Shown: piece by piece, positions 27,806 through 37,845 of the stretch
Layout of the letters: every line of letters starts with the position of its first letter
Position numbering within the stretch: the stretch's first letter is position 1
Assembly: GCA_023246715.1 (NCBI GenBank)
Contig: JAHFHZ010000008.1
Span: 1 to 38,491, forward strand
Direction of reading: 5' to 3'
Origin: Candidatus Magasanikiibacteriota bacterium
GTDB taxonomy: Bacteria > Patescibacteriota > Patescibacteriia > Magasanikbacterales > GWA2-37-8
DNA: 38,491 nt
Translations under genes and position numbers: made by a program
The notes under the pieces: generated by a model
Seen by the model: the letters and a program-made list of their open reading frames with translations, nothing else
Told to the model about the DNA's origin: nothing
Database searches by the model: none

Positions 27806-29629
27806 CTATTCAACCGTCACGCTCTTCGCCAAATTACGCGGCCGATCCACGTCTCGCCCCAGAATTACCGCCATATGATAAGCGAATAACTGCAACGGAA
27901 TAGTGTTAATCAAGGGCTCTAAAAGTTCCATCGTCGAGGGCACGTACATAATATCCGTTGCCAGGCTCTTTACCTGCTCATCCCCTTCGGTTGCCACTAA
28001 AATTACCGGCGCGTTGCGCGCGCGAACTTCTTCCACGTTGCTGAGCATCTTCTCATACAATTGATTTTTCGTCACAATTGCCATTACCGGGAACTCGCCA
28101 GATAAAAGCGCGATCGGCCCGTGCTTCATCTCGCCGCCGGGGTACGCTTCACTATGGATATAGGTAATTTCCTTTAATTTAAGCGACCCCTCCAACGCGA
28201 CTGGATAATTAATCCCCCGCCCCAAGAAGAAAAAATCCCCGTAACCTTTGTACTTTTCCGCCAACGCTTTAATTTGCTCACTCTGCGCCAGAACTTGTTT
28301 CATCTTGTCGGGAATCTCTAAAATCCCCTTTACCAGACGCTCGCCAGTGGCAATGGTTAAACGTTTCAAACGGCCCAACTGAATAGCGTATAACAATAGT
28401 ACGGTAACCATGTTCGTGTAAGCCTTGGTCGAGGCAACCGCCAACTCCGGGCCGGCGTGAATATACGTGCCGCCATCGGTCTCGCGGGCAATGGTGGAAC
28501 CAACCACGTTTACGATACCGCGCACCACGCCGCCTTTGCGCTTGGCCTCTTTCACGGCCGCGATGGTATCGGCGGTTTCACCGGATTGCGATACCGCAAA
28601 CACCAACGTGTGCTCATCGATAATCGTGTCGCGATAGCGGAATTCACTGGCAACATCAACCTCGGTCGGAATGCCCGCCAAACGCTCAAACGCGTACTTG
28701 CCAACCATCGCCGCGTACGATGCCGTGCCGCAGGCAATCAACACAATCCGGTTAATCTGGCGCAGCTGTTCTTCGTTCATGTTAAACCCGCCCAAATGCG
28801 CCGTGCCATTTTCCAAATCCAGTCGGCCGCGATATGCGTCCTGAATAACGGTTGGCTGATCAAAGATCTCTTTCAGCATAAAATGGTCATACCCTTGCTT
28901 TTCGGCCTGGGCTTCGTCCCAATCAATATGCTCCGCCTGCTTGTACACGCGCTGGTCTTCCAGCGTGTAGAGCTGCAGATGCTTGTCGGTCACTTCGGCA
29001 ATTTCACCGTCATCCAAAAAAATCACCTGCTGCGTATGCGCCAACATCGGCGAGGTATCTGAAGCAATATAATATTCGTTGTCGCCAACCCCAATCGCGA
29101 GCGGGCTGCCCAGGCGCGCGGCCACCAGCTTATTGGGTTCTTGAGTATGCATTGCCACCAAGCCATAGGTACCACGTACTTTGGACAAGGCCTTTTCCAC
29201 CGCTTTGCGCAGATCTCCGTCGTAGTAACTTTCAATTAAATGCGCTAAAACTTCCGTGTCGGTTTCGGATTTAAAACTATGTTTGCTGCTCAATTCTTTT
29301 TTTAATTCACGATAATTTTCAATAATACCATTGTGCACCAAAATCAATTGTCCCGAACAATCCATATGCGGGTGAGCGTTTTCGTGGCTCACGCCGCCGT
29401 GCGTGGCCCAGCGCGTATGGGCGATACCCACCGAACCAGAAATTTTATGACCCTTTAGTTTTTCGTGTAAATGATCGATCCGACCGACGGATTTAACGAC
29501 CAAGGCCTTATCACCAGAATGCACCACAATCCCAGCGCTATCGTAACCGCGATACTCCAAGCGACGCAGGCCGTTGATTAAAATAGGCAAAGCTTCTTTT
29601 TTCCCGACATACCCGACAATTCCACACAT
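27806..29629 (-). CDS. glmS: Glutamine--fructose-6-phosphate aminotransferase (isomerizing)
   Basis: MCGIVGYVG, RRLEYRGYDSAGI, two SIS domains, C-terminal DVDRPRNLAKSVTVE. Confidence 0.97.
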   Translation of the reverse strand: MCGIVGYVGKKEALPILINGLRRLEYRGYDSAGIVVHSGDKALVVKSVGRIDHLHEKLKGHKISGSVGIAHTRWATHGGVSHENAHPHMDCSGQLILVHNGIIENYRELKKELSSKHSFKSETDTEVLAHLIESYYDGDLRKAVEKALSKVRGTYGLVAMHTQEPNKLVAARLGSPLAIGVGDNEYYIASDTSPMLAHTQQVIFLDDGEIAEVTDKHLQLYTLEDQRVYKQAEHIDWDEAQAEKQGYDHFMLKEIFDQPTVIQDAYRGRLDLENGTAHLGGFNMNEEQLRQINRIVLIACGTASYAAMVGKYAFERLAGIPTEVDVASEFRYRDTIIDEHTLVFAVSQSGETADTIAAVKEAKRKGGVVRGIVNVVGSTIARETDGGTYIHAGPELAVASTKAYTNMVTVLLLYAIQLGRLKRLTIATGERLVKGILEIPDKMKQVLAQSEQIKALAEKYKGYGDFFFLGRGINYPVALEGSLKLKEITYIHSEAYPGGEMKHGPIALLSGEFPVMAIVTKNQLYEKMLSNVEEVRARNAPVILVATEGDEQVKSLATDIMYVPSTMELLEPLINTIPLQLFAYHMAVILGRDVDRPRNLAKSVTVE

Positions 29630-29873
29630 AGGAGCGAATTAGGAGGTTTAAAAAAATTCGTAAGGGTAGTGATGGAGCCGGCGAGGCACGCTCAGCCGTC
29701 TCCAAGGATGCCGTTCTAGACAGGGCTAGTCCGCATCGCGAGAACGGACATCATCGCGGGTCAGCCCCCTCTCGAGGAGCTCCTCGCCCTGATCGTGGCG
29801 GGGATGTCTGTTGTGGCCCTGCGAGCCACGGGCAGCGAGCCGCGCGGTCAAATCAGTCTTTTCGATAAACCGC

Positions 29874-30638
29874 TCAGTTCGCCATCCTTTTTCGCCGATC
29901 GGCTTCGGCCAATTCTTCGGGCGTGTTTACCCCAAACCATTCCTGGGGATTCTCCAATTTGACCGCGTTCACCCGGCTGCCCGCTGCCACCGCCACTTCG
30001 ACCACTGTGTTCAACCCGTACTCCCCCAAACCAACCAACGGCTGCATAGTCGGGAATAACTTTTCAAACCAGGCGCGGTTAAGACAATAGGTGCCTGTGT
30101 TAATTTCTTTAATTGTCTTTTGTTCAGCCGCGCTAAGATGCTCTTTTTCGCGGAGCGCGACGCAATTACCCGCCGCGTCCCGGATCACCCGGCAAATAAG
30201 TGGGGGCGTATCAAATTCCGCGGTTAACACCGTAACCAACGCGCCGCTGCGCAAATGTTCGGCCACAAGGCGCTCCAAAGATTCCGCTTTATAAAAAGCG
30301 CTGTCGTCCCCACCCATCACCAAGACTTCGGCCACCTCGGGCGGCAACGCCCGCATACCGGTAAACGCGGCATGCGCGGTGCCTAACTGCTCGGTTTGGT
30401 GCGCGTAACCAACTCGATCGGAAAAATGTTCGCGTACTTTTTCGTGCTGAAAACCAACCACCAACACCAACCGGTCGGGGGTAAAACCTAAACGGGCTAA
30501 CGTAGCCGCGGTATAGGCGACAATCGGCTGGCCGCCAATTTCACAAAGTACCTTAGGGCGATCACCACAGTGTAACCGGGCACCCTTTCCTGCCGCCAAC
30601 ACCACGGCTCCAATATTAACGGGTAGCGACATACTCAC
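29874..30638 (-). CDS. GlmU-N-like sugar nucleotidyltransferase
   Basis: GAVVLAAGKGARLHCGDRPKVLCEIGGQPIVAY, EQLGTAHAAFTGM, EINTGTYCL. Confidence 0.87.
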   Translation of the reverse strand: MSMSLPVNIGAVVLAAGKGARLHCGDRPKVLCEIGGQPIVAYTAATLARLGFTPDRLVLVVGFQHEKVREHFSDRVGYAHQTEQLGTAHAAFTGMRALPPEVAEVLVMGGDDSAFYKAESLERLVAEHLRSGALVTVLTAEFDTPPLICRVIRDAAGNCVALREKEHLSAAEQKTIKEINTGTYCLNRAWFEKLFPTMQPLVGLGEYGLNTVVEVAVAAGSRVNAVKLENPQEWFGVNTPEELAEADRRKRMAN

Positions 30639-31233
30639 CTATTTCAACCAGGGTTAAAAAATAAGGCAAACCACTTGTTTTAAAGACCTCTTCAGTCTCT
30701 TCTGGCGGGCGCTTTAAAACACCGCTCGCGGGAATCAATTGACACAACTCAATCGTTTCATCAACACGATTATTAATAAACCACGCTGTTTCATCACCCT
30801 TCCGGGCGGGTAGACGTGTTATCGATTCACGTTTCGGCACTGGGGTTAAAACCAGCTGATCAAAATACGTACCTATTCCAGCGCCGATTATTTTTAATTC
30901 TTGAAAAGCAGGGTTACCATAGCTAAACAGGACCAATTGTTCACCAAGCCCGGCCAGACGTTCTAAAAAACGCACCGCGTCCGGTAACCGCCATTCGGCC
31001 AGCGCCGGGCCCGTGGTGATTTCGAATGCCTGCAAAACCTTCCCCGCGTCATAACCAAGTCCTGCCAGCTCTGCGGCATGTGCTTCGTTACTATACCCGC
31101 CTCGCTGGCTCACCGCTCTATAAGACGCCAAAAAATCTTCGGCACTCACGCCCGCGTCGGCGGCCGCGCGTTGGCGCGCGTGTTTAAAGGCGTAATTATC
31201 AAATAATGTGTCGTCAAAATCGATGATGAACAT
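30616..31233 (-). CDS. HAD-like hydrolase
   Basis: MFIIDFDDTLFDNYAFK (DxDxT-type motif); start trimmed from the longer ORF. Confidence 0.78.
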   Translation of the reverse strand: MFIIDFDDTLFDNYAFKHARQRAAADAGVSAEDFLASYRAVSQRGGYSNEAHAAELAGLGYDAGKVLQAFEITTGPALAEWRLPDAVRFLERLAGLGEQLVLFSYGNPAFQELKIIGAGIGTYFDQLVLTPVPKRESITRLPARKGDETAWFINNRVDETIELCQLIPASGVLKRPPEETEEVFKTSGLPYFLTLVEIGEYVATR

Positions 31234-31260
31234 ATACAGGTCCTCTAAAATCAATTTGTG

Positions 31261-31285
31261 CCATTCCCGCTTTCGCGGGAATGAC
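31261..31285. repeat. Palindromic repeat ATTCCCGCTTTCGCGGGAATGAC
   Basis: Identical 23-mer also at 32195-32217. Confidence 0.85.
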
Positions 31286-31306
31286 AATTTTGCAATGAGT
31301 TCATAA

Positions 31307-32041
31307 TTATAATTTCCCCCACAACTCATCAAATACCGCTTTCTGCGTTTCGTATACTCCGTCGTTTTCAATTACGACTCCCACCAATTCCTGTTGAGCG
31401 TTACGAGAAATATACGCCGTCTTGCCGGGATAGATAATAATATATGTTGGAGTAGTGGTTTTTACTTTCAACCACTTGCGTTCATCCAAACCACGCAATG
31501 CCCCGCCCTCGCCAATGGCAATCGCTTTCACCGTGATACCCTTGGCCACGCGCACGTCGCTAAATGTTTCAAAACCAGCGTACAAATTTTCCCGAATCGG
31601 CGCCGTGGAATAAATACGGTAGGTCAGCTCCGCTCTCTCCTCGCAGATCTGTAAAACATCTTCTAAAATTTTGGGAATTTCTTTTTGTTCATAATAGCGA
31701 GCCACCGGGCGCTCCCCGCCTTTATTATGAAGTGATTTTAATTCTGGAATTATCTCCCGCAGTTCTTCTTCGGCATCTTTGAGTTCCCCCGCCCGCTCGA
31801 CCAGGAGTATGCGGAGCTTATCCGGATCTTCCGCTACAAAATACTGCTTCGCGTCTTTTTCATAAAAATCAACCAGGCGTTGCTCCTGGAGCCATTTGAG
31901 CCCCTCATACACCACTCCCCGGTTCAAATCAGTCATTTCCGCTAATTTACGCACCGAAGAAGGCCCTAAGCGCACCAAAGCCAGGTAAATTACCGCATTC
32001 TTGTCAGAAAAACCCAATTTCTTTAAAATATCTAATTGCAT
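31307..32041 (-). CDS. TrmB-like transcriptional regulator
   Basis: MQLDILKKLGFSDKNAVIYLALVRLGPSSVRKLAEMTDLNRGVVYEGLKWLQEQRLV wHTH and C-terminal sensor-like domain. Confidence 0.83.
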   Translation of the reverse strand: MQLDILKKLGFSDKNAVIYLALVRLGPSSVRKLAEMTDLNRGVVYEGLKWLQEQRLVDFYEKDAKQYFVAEDPDKLRILLVERAGELKDAEEELREIIPELKSLHNKGGERPVARYYEQKEIPKILEDVLQICEERAELTYRIYSTAPIRENLYAGFETFSDVRVAKGITVKAIAIGEGGALRGLDERKWLKVKTTTPTYIIIYPGKTAYISRNAQQELVGVVIENDGVYETQKAVFDELWGKL

Positions 32042-32149
32042 ATTTTTGGCTAGAATTAGATAATAACATACCAAAAAAAACTGTCAATTTTAACATGACA
32101 GCTTTCTGGGGATAACTTCACACGTATCCAGATGACGCATACCTTATCT

Positions 32150-32217
32150 GTCATCCCCGTGAAAACGGGGATCCAGTACGGTACTCTGACCTGGATTCCC
32201 GCTTTCGCGGGAATGAC
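32150..32217. repeat. Composite inverted repeat of two palindromes
   Basis: GTCATCCCCGTGAAAACGGGGATCCAG ... CTGGATTCCCGCTTTCGCGGGAATGAC. Confidence 0.85.
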
Positions 32218-32269
32218 CGTGGGTGATTTGGCGTGAACTACATACATATTAATAAAATCCTAAAAACAA

Positions 32270-32298
32270 AAATACCCCCGAAAACCAAGGGTATTTTA
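32270..32298 (-). terminator. Hairpin AAAATACCCccgaaaaccaaGGGTATTTT downstream of the aldolase
   Basis: Inverted repeat with flanking A/T. Confidence 0.65.
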
Positions 32299-32316
32299 AA
32301 GGATTACCAAATTAAG

Positions 32317-33393
32317 CTACGCAATGGTTACCTCGGAAGTCAAATACACATCCTGCACCGCATTCAAAATTTTAATCCCTTCCGCCAAGGGTTTTTGGAA
32401 CGACTTCCGGCCAAGGATCAGGCCCATTCCCCCCGCGCGCTTATTAATCACTGCCGTCATCACCGCATCTTTCAAATCATCCCTACCGCTCTCCCCGCCA
32501 GAATTAATCAGCCCTACCCGCCCCATGAATCCGTTGGCCACCTGATACCGGCACAAGTCGATCGGGTGCTCGCTCGACAGCTCGGTATACATCCGTTCAT
32601 CAAACTTGCCAAACTTCTTCTCGCCCAAATTCAAAGCCTTATACCCGCCGTTTTTCATTGGCAACTTTTGCTTCACAATATCCGCCCCGATCGTGGCCCC
32701 CAAATGGTTAGCTTGTCCAGTTAAATCCGCCGCATCGTGATAATCAATCCCTTCTACCTTAAATCCATTATTGCGCAAATAGCACCAGAGCACGGTAAAT
32801 AGGCCCATCTGATGGGCATAATAAAAAGTGTAAGCGATTTCGGTTATCTGTCTTTTAGATTCTGGGGAACCAAAATAAATCGTCGCTCCCACACCGGCTG
32901 CCCCCATAGCAGCTGCTTGATCTACGAGACCAAAGGCGATTTGGTCGTAATCGTTCGGATACCGTAAAAAATCATTGTGGTTTAATTTCACGATAAAAGG
33001 GATCTTATCGGCATATTTCTTACTCACCATGCCAAGCACGCCCACCGTTGAAGCAACCGCGTTGCATCCGCCTTCAATGGCTAGTTTCACAATATTCTCT
33101 GGGTCAAAATAATCTGGATTTTTGGCAAAGCTCGCGCCGGCCGTATGCTCAATCCCCTGATCAACCGGCAAAATCGAAACATACCCGGTGCCTTTCAGGC
33201 GGCCGTGATCGCGCATTTTCTTTAGATTTTTTTGTACTTTATCCGAGCGATCCGAAATGCCAAACACCTCATCAATAAATCCTGATCCCGGGACATGCAG
33301 CCGGTCTTTACTAATTTTGGGGTCTTTAAAACCAAGCAGATACTCGGCTTCTTTACCAAGCGTTTGTTGGATTGAAAAAAATAAATCAGACAT
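32317..33393 (-). CDS. Class I fructose-bisphosphate aldolase (archaeal/FbaB type)
   Basis: [59 protein letters not shown]. Confidence 0.92.
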   Translation of the reverse strand: MSDLFFSIQQTLGKEAEYLLGFKDPKISKDRLHVPGSGFIDEVFGISDRSDKVQKNLKKMRDHGRLKGTGYVSILPVDQGIEHTAGASFAKNPDYFDPENIVKLAIEGGCNAVASTVGVLGMVSKKYADKIPFIVKLNHNDFLRYPNDYDQIAFGLVDQAAAMGAAGVGATIYFGSPESKRQITEIAYTFYYAHQMGLFTVLWCYLRNNGFKVEGIDYHDAADLTGQANHLGATIGADIVKQKLPMKNGGYKALNLGEKKFGKFDERMYTELSSEHPIDLCRYQVANGFMGRVGLINSGGESGRDDLKDAVMTAVINKRAGGMGLILGRKSFQKPLAEGIKILNAVQDVYLTSEVTIA

Positions 33394-33415
33394 ACAATAG
33401 ATTAAAGACTAACTT

Positions 33416-34357
33416 TTATTTTAATCGATGCCTCGTCTCCAAAAACCGCACGGTCCCACTTTTCACCCGCATCACCACCGAATAGGTTGTCCCATAGCCG
33501 TCTGCATACCGTACCCCGCGCAACAGCGGCCCGTCAATCACGCCAGTCGCGGTAAAGGTCAAATCATCCCCTTTGGCCAAATCTTCCAAGGTTAAAATTT
33601 TAGAAGCATCAACAATCCCCATCTGTCGCAAAACTTCTTTTTGTTTATCGTCTTTTGGCGCCAGCCGGGCCTGAAAATCTCCACCCAAACATTTAATAGC
33701 TACCGCAGCGAGTACCGCCTCGGCACTCGCTCCCGTGTTAATGAGCAAATCAATCCCCGATTCCGGAAGACACGGCGCGATGGCTCCCGCCACATCGCCG
33801 TCACTGATTAGCCGCACCCGCGCGCCAGAGGCGCGTAATTCTTTCTTTAATTCTTCATGCCGCGGGCGATCTAGCATCACCACCACCATTTCCGAAACCT
33901 GCTTGCCAAGGCGCTCGGCTACCGCCCGCACGTTTTCAGTGGCGGTTTTGCGCAAATCAATCGTGCCTTTGGCCGCCGGGCCGCAAGAAATCTTATCCAT
34001 ATACATATCCGGCGCGCGGAACAAACTGCCTGTAGCGCCGGTGGCAATCACCGAAATAGCGTTGGGCACTCCGTTGGCCACGCTGTCGGTGCATTCGAGC
34101 GGATCAATGGCAATATCCAGCATTGGCCCGCTACCCTGCCCCACTTTTTCGCCCACATATAACTGCGGAGCCATATCTTTTTCACCCTCGCCAATCACAA
34201 TCTCGCCCGCAAAATCTATGGTATTAAACCGTTCGCGCATCGCGTCTACTGCTGCCTGGTCGGCGGCATTCTTATCGCCCCGCCCCATCCATTCCGCCGC
34301 GGCGACTGCCCCCGCTTCGGTGACACGCACAAATTCAAGCGCCAAATTCCTGTCCAT
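33416..34357 (-). CDS. glpX: Class II fructose-1,6-bisphosphatase
   Basis: EFVRVTEAGAVAAAEWMGRGDKNAADQAAVDAMR, IGEGEKDMAPQLYVGEKVG, DPLECTD, NTGASAEAVL. Confidence 0.95.
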   Translation of the reverse strand: MDRNLALEFVRVTEAGAVAAAEWMGRGDKNAADQAAVDAMRERFNTIDFAGEIVIGEGEKDMAPQLYVGEKVGQGSGPMLDIAIDPLECTDSVANGVPNAISVIATGATGSLFRAPDMYMDKISCGPAAKGTIDLRKTATENVRAVAERLGKQVSEMVVVMLDRPRHEELKKELRASGARVRLISDGDVAGAIAPCLPESGIDLLINTGASAEAVLAAVAIKCLGGDFQARLAPKDDKQKEVLRQMGIVDASKILTLEDLAKGDDLTFTATGVIDGPLLRGVRYADGYGTTYSVVMRVKSGTVRFLETRHRLK

Positions 34358-34379
34358 AAAACAAAAATTAATTTTTTGC

Positions 34380-35054
34380 CTATCGTTCTCCTAACCATTC
34401 CGCCAAAAATTCATCCATAAACTGTTTTAAATACTGGGCGCGGCTTTCGGCAATTGCCCGGCCAGTTTTAGTGTTCATCAGGGCTGGCAAATTCAGTGTC
34501 TTTTCATAAAAATGATTAAAGCTGGTGCCTTCGTTTTTTTTGCGCTGATAGGCCTCTTTACTTAAATTATTTCGCGGCCGACGATTAGGGTCATGGATTA
34601 CCCGGTTGAGCTGCCCACCCATGGCGAAGGTGCGGGCGATGCCGAGCGCGCCGAGCGAATCAAGCCAATCAGCGTCTTGAATAATTTTACCCTCAATGGT
34701 TGAGGGTACGGTGGTCTCGCGGCTATTATATTGTGTCTCATTAATAATTTCTCGCAGCCGCTTCTGTGATTCTTCGTCAATTTCCAAAATATCCATGATC
34801 GCGCGCAGAGCCAACGTTCCCTTGGCCTCATTAAAATTATAATGCTTATAATCTCCAACGTCGTGGAGCAGAGCAGCCAATTCAATCAGCCGCAAATTAC
34901 CGCCTTCCAATGCTTGTAATTGGGCGGCCATCCTCCAAACACGCTCGGTGTGGTACCAATCCTGCCCGCCCGCATCGCCATAAATTTTTTTACGAACGTA
35001 CTGGGCGGTTTTTTGAATAAACGAGCTAGGAGTTTCCATTCGGTTTAAGCTCAC
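34380..35054 (-). CDS. HD-domain phosphohydrolase
   Basis: DWYHTERVWRMA, LIELAALLHDVGDYKHYN, IIQDADWLDSLGALGIAR. Confidence 0.9.
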   Translation of the reverse strand: MSLNRMETPSSFIQKTAQYVRKKIYGDAGGQDWYHTERVWRMAAQLQALEGGNLRLIELAALLHDVGDYKHYNFNEAKGTLALRAIMDILEIDEESQKRLREIINETQYNSRETTVPSTIEGKIIQDADWLDSLGALGIARTFAMGGQLNRVIHDPNRRPRNNLSKEAYQRKKNEGTSFNHFYEKTLNLPALMNTKTGRAIAESRAQYLKQFMDEFLAEWLGER

Positions 35055-35112
35055 AGTAAATGAAATTGAGCTTGTTTAAGCACGGTAAGTCTAACAATTT
35101 TGCCTCAGCGCG

Positions 35113-35202
35113 TCAAACAAAAAAATCCACGATGGACGGAGCCGCCGAGGCAATCGGCGGCAAAGACGAAGCAAGATAACGAATCTCTCTGAGAGTGCGC
35201 AT
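35113..35202 (-). CDS. 29-aa small ORF MRTLREIRYLASSLPPIASAAPSIVDFFV
   Basis: AAAGGAGGACTGGTATG: strong SD with good spacing; not in the ORF track. Confidence 0.45.
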   Translation of the reverse strand: MRTLREIRYLASSLPPIASAAPSIVDFFV

Positions 35203-35240
35203 ACCAGTCCTCCTTTGATAAAAAAAGCCTAGCACAAAAT

Positions 35241-35268
35241 AAAGCAGCGTCATAATTGACGCTGCTTT
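35241..35268 (-). terminator. Terminator of the rRNA operon
   Basis: AAAGCAGCGTCAtaatTGACGCTGCTTT. Confidence 0.85.
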
Positions 35269-35276
35269 ATAAACTG

Positions 35277-35410
35277 TTTGGATTCAAGGTCCCCGCGATG
35301 GCTTACTTTTGCCTTGCGGCTATCATGGGCGCTGAGAGGCTTAACTGCCGAGTTCGGGATGGGATCGGGTGTGACCCTCTCGCTCAAATCACGGAGACTC
35401 AGAATCCAAA
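35277..35410 (-). rRNA. 5S ribosomal RNA (approximate ends)
   Basis: Minus strand contains GGGTCACACCCGATCCCATCCCGAACTCGGCAGTTAAGCCTCTCAGCGCC; complementary ends TTTGGATTC/GAATCCAAA. Confidence 0.9.
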
Positions 35411-35737
35411 CTGTAAACGATCTGCAACAATAGTATAACGCTTTTTTGAGTACCGCTCAATGCTTTCGTAGTATGCTCGACCGATTAGTACTCCTCCGCT
35501 CAACCCATTACTGGGCTTACACGTAGAGCCTATCAACCTGGTAATCTCCCAGGGGTCTCAACGAATGTTAATCTTGAAGACGGCTTCACGCTTAGATGCT
35601 TTCAGCGTTTATCCGTGCCGAACATAGCTACCCAGCGCTGCACCTGACGGTACAACTGGCACACTAGAGGTTCGTCCTTCCCGGTCCTCTCGTACTAGGG
35701 AAGAGCCTTCTCAACATTCTACGCCCGCAACAGATAG

Positions 35738-35789
<52 letters not shown>

Positions 35790-35849
35790 TGGCGAACAGC
35801 CAAACCCTTGGGAGCTTCTCCACCCCCAGGATGCGATGAGCCGACATCG

Positions 35850-36200
35850 TACATGGTTCCATACTTTCGTATGGGGTAGACTATATCTTCATCTTGCGCT
35901 TGATCGTAGCGGATCCCAATTGCTCGGGTCGTGACCGCGTAATCTAAGCTTGATTGTGCAAGCGTCGGCGTGTTACCTCTCGCCCAAAGGCGAAAAGTCT
36001 TCTCTTTCGAGTCAGTCGTTACGGGGTCAATCCGGTTAAGGACGACTTCCCACGGTATTGCCGGGTATCCCAATTTAATCAGGACCTGACGGGTTCACCG
36101 TTATAAGCCGAATAAGTCTCTTTGTTACCTATCTATTATTTAACTAATTAAACGAAAAAACTTTGGAAACACATCACTGTGTATGCACCCCGATATGTTA
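35850..36200 (-). other. Group I intron in 23S rRNA, site L2500, no ORF
   Basis: Separates GGCACCT from CGATGTCGGCTC; internal AACGACTGACTC (R-like) and AAGATATAGTCT (S-like) P7 strands; IGS GGGGTGC pairs with 5' exon GCACCT. Confidence 0.85.
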
Positions 36201-36748
36201 AGGTGCCAAACCTGGCCGTCTATGTGGACTATCGGGCCAGATCAGCCTGTTATCCCCGGAGTAGCTTTTATCCGTTGATCTTCCACCTTCCTATGAAGGA
36301 TGGTCGGTTCACTAACTTCCGCTTTCGCGACTGCGCGGGTTGCAGCCCTTGCAGTAAAGCAGGCTTGTGCGTTTGCGCGTCCAGCTCGATTTCCATCCGA
36401 GCTAAGCCTACCTTTGTAAACGCCTCCGTTACAGTTTAGGAGGCAACCGCCCCAGTTAAACTACCCATCAGCCACTGTCTTCTCTCCCGGATTCACGGGA
36501 AAAAATTAGGCATACACGTAACTCAGGGTGGTGTCTCATTGGCCCCTTGCGGGTCCCACCTACTCTGAACAGAGCAACGCGTATACCAATAGCAAATTGT
36601 AGTAAAGCTTCACGGGGTCTTTTCGTCTAGTTGCGGGTAGGAGGCATCTTCACCTCCCTTGCAATTTCACCGAGTCCCTCGCTGAGACAGTCGCACTATC
36701 GTTATGCCATTCGTGCAGGTCGGAACTCACCCGACAAGGAATTTCGCT

Positions 36749-37036
36749 CTTCGATCCTGTGATCGACGGACTCTATCTTCACCCCGTTCTTGGCGGGGGC
36801 ATAGCGTATAGTCTCTGGGGGTTCTCCAACGTAATGTTGGAGTCTTCCCTGCTGATCATCCCGACTATACGTCGGGGCTTCCCAGCATATGGCTATGATT
36901 GGATTATGCTTCGCATTACTGCGAAGTAAGGCAGCTTTTTGAATGGCTGTTTATGTTTGATGACTCTGCTCATCACGATTGTTTACTATTTGCTATATCC
37001 GTCCCAATCCTAGCAGACTCAAATTTTGAGCCCACT
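36749..37036 (-). other. Group I intron in 23S rRNA, site L1931, no ORF
   Basis: Separates CCTAAGGT from AGCGAAATTCC; 5' exon ends in U and intron ends in G; internal GATCAGCAGGGAAG (Q/P), CCAGAGACTATACG (R), AAGATAGAGTCCG (S). Confidence 0.92.
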
Positions 37037-37809
37037 ACCTTAGGACGGTTATAGTTACCGCCGGCGTTCATCAGCGCTTCGGTTCAGTGCTTGCACACCT
37101 CCCCTTAACGTTCTGACACTGGCCAGGCATCACTCCCTATACGTCAGCTTGCGCTTTTGCAGGGAGCTGTGTTTTTGGTAAACAGTCGCAGTGCGTCTTT
37201 TGTTGTAACCCCACCGAAGTGGGGCGGGCCTTATCCCGAAGTTACGGCCGCTGTATTGCAGAGTTCCTTAGCGAAGGTTCTCTCGTACGCCTTGGTCTAC
37301 TCGACCTATCCACCTGTGTCGGTTTCCGGTACGGTTGCGATTAGCTTAACGACTGGCACCTTTTCTAGACACTCCCGCTCCTGAAGTTGACTCCACCCGA
37401 AGGTTTTGTCTCCATCTTGCGAAACGTATGTATTCAGAACACGCTTCAGGTTAAGAAATGTGTCAGCACCAATCAAACTAATCACAGTCTAGGAATATTA
37501 ACCTAGTCATCCATCGACTACGCCTTTCGGCCTCGCCTTAGGACCGACTAACCCTGGGACGAGTCTCGTTGCCCAGGAAACCTTGGATTTTCGGCGCCAG
37601 GGATTCCCACCCTGGTTTTTGCTACTTATGCCTGCATTCTCGCTTCCGTACACTCCACGGCGGCTCACGCCTACCGCTTCAGCGCGTACGGAACGTTCCT
37701 CTACCACTTCATACTTGCGTATAAAGTTCGCAGCTTCGGTACCATGTTTGAGCCCCGGTACATTTTCGGCGCTAAAACTCTTGACCAGTGAGCTGTTACG
37801 CTTTCTTTA

Positions 37810-37845
<36 letters not shown>

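Noticed and set aside
28457-29062. 201-aa plus-strand ORF antisense to glmS
   Set aside because: Fully inside glmS on the opposite strand; no start context or family motif.
29630-29873. glmS ribozyme upstream of glmS
   Set aside because: I could not find the conserved glmS ribozyme core (for example AGCGCCAGAACT) in the leader. A covariance search would settle it.
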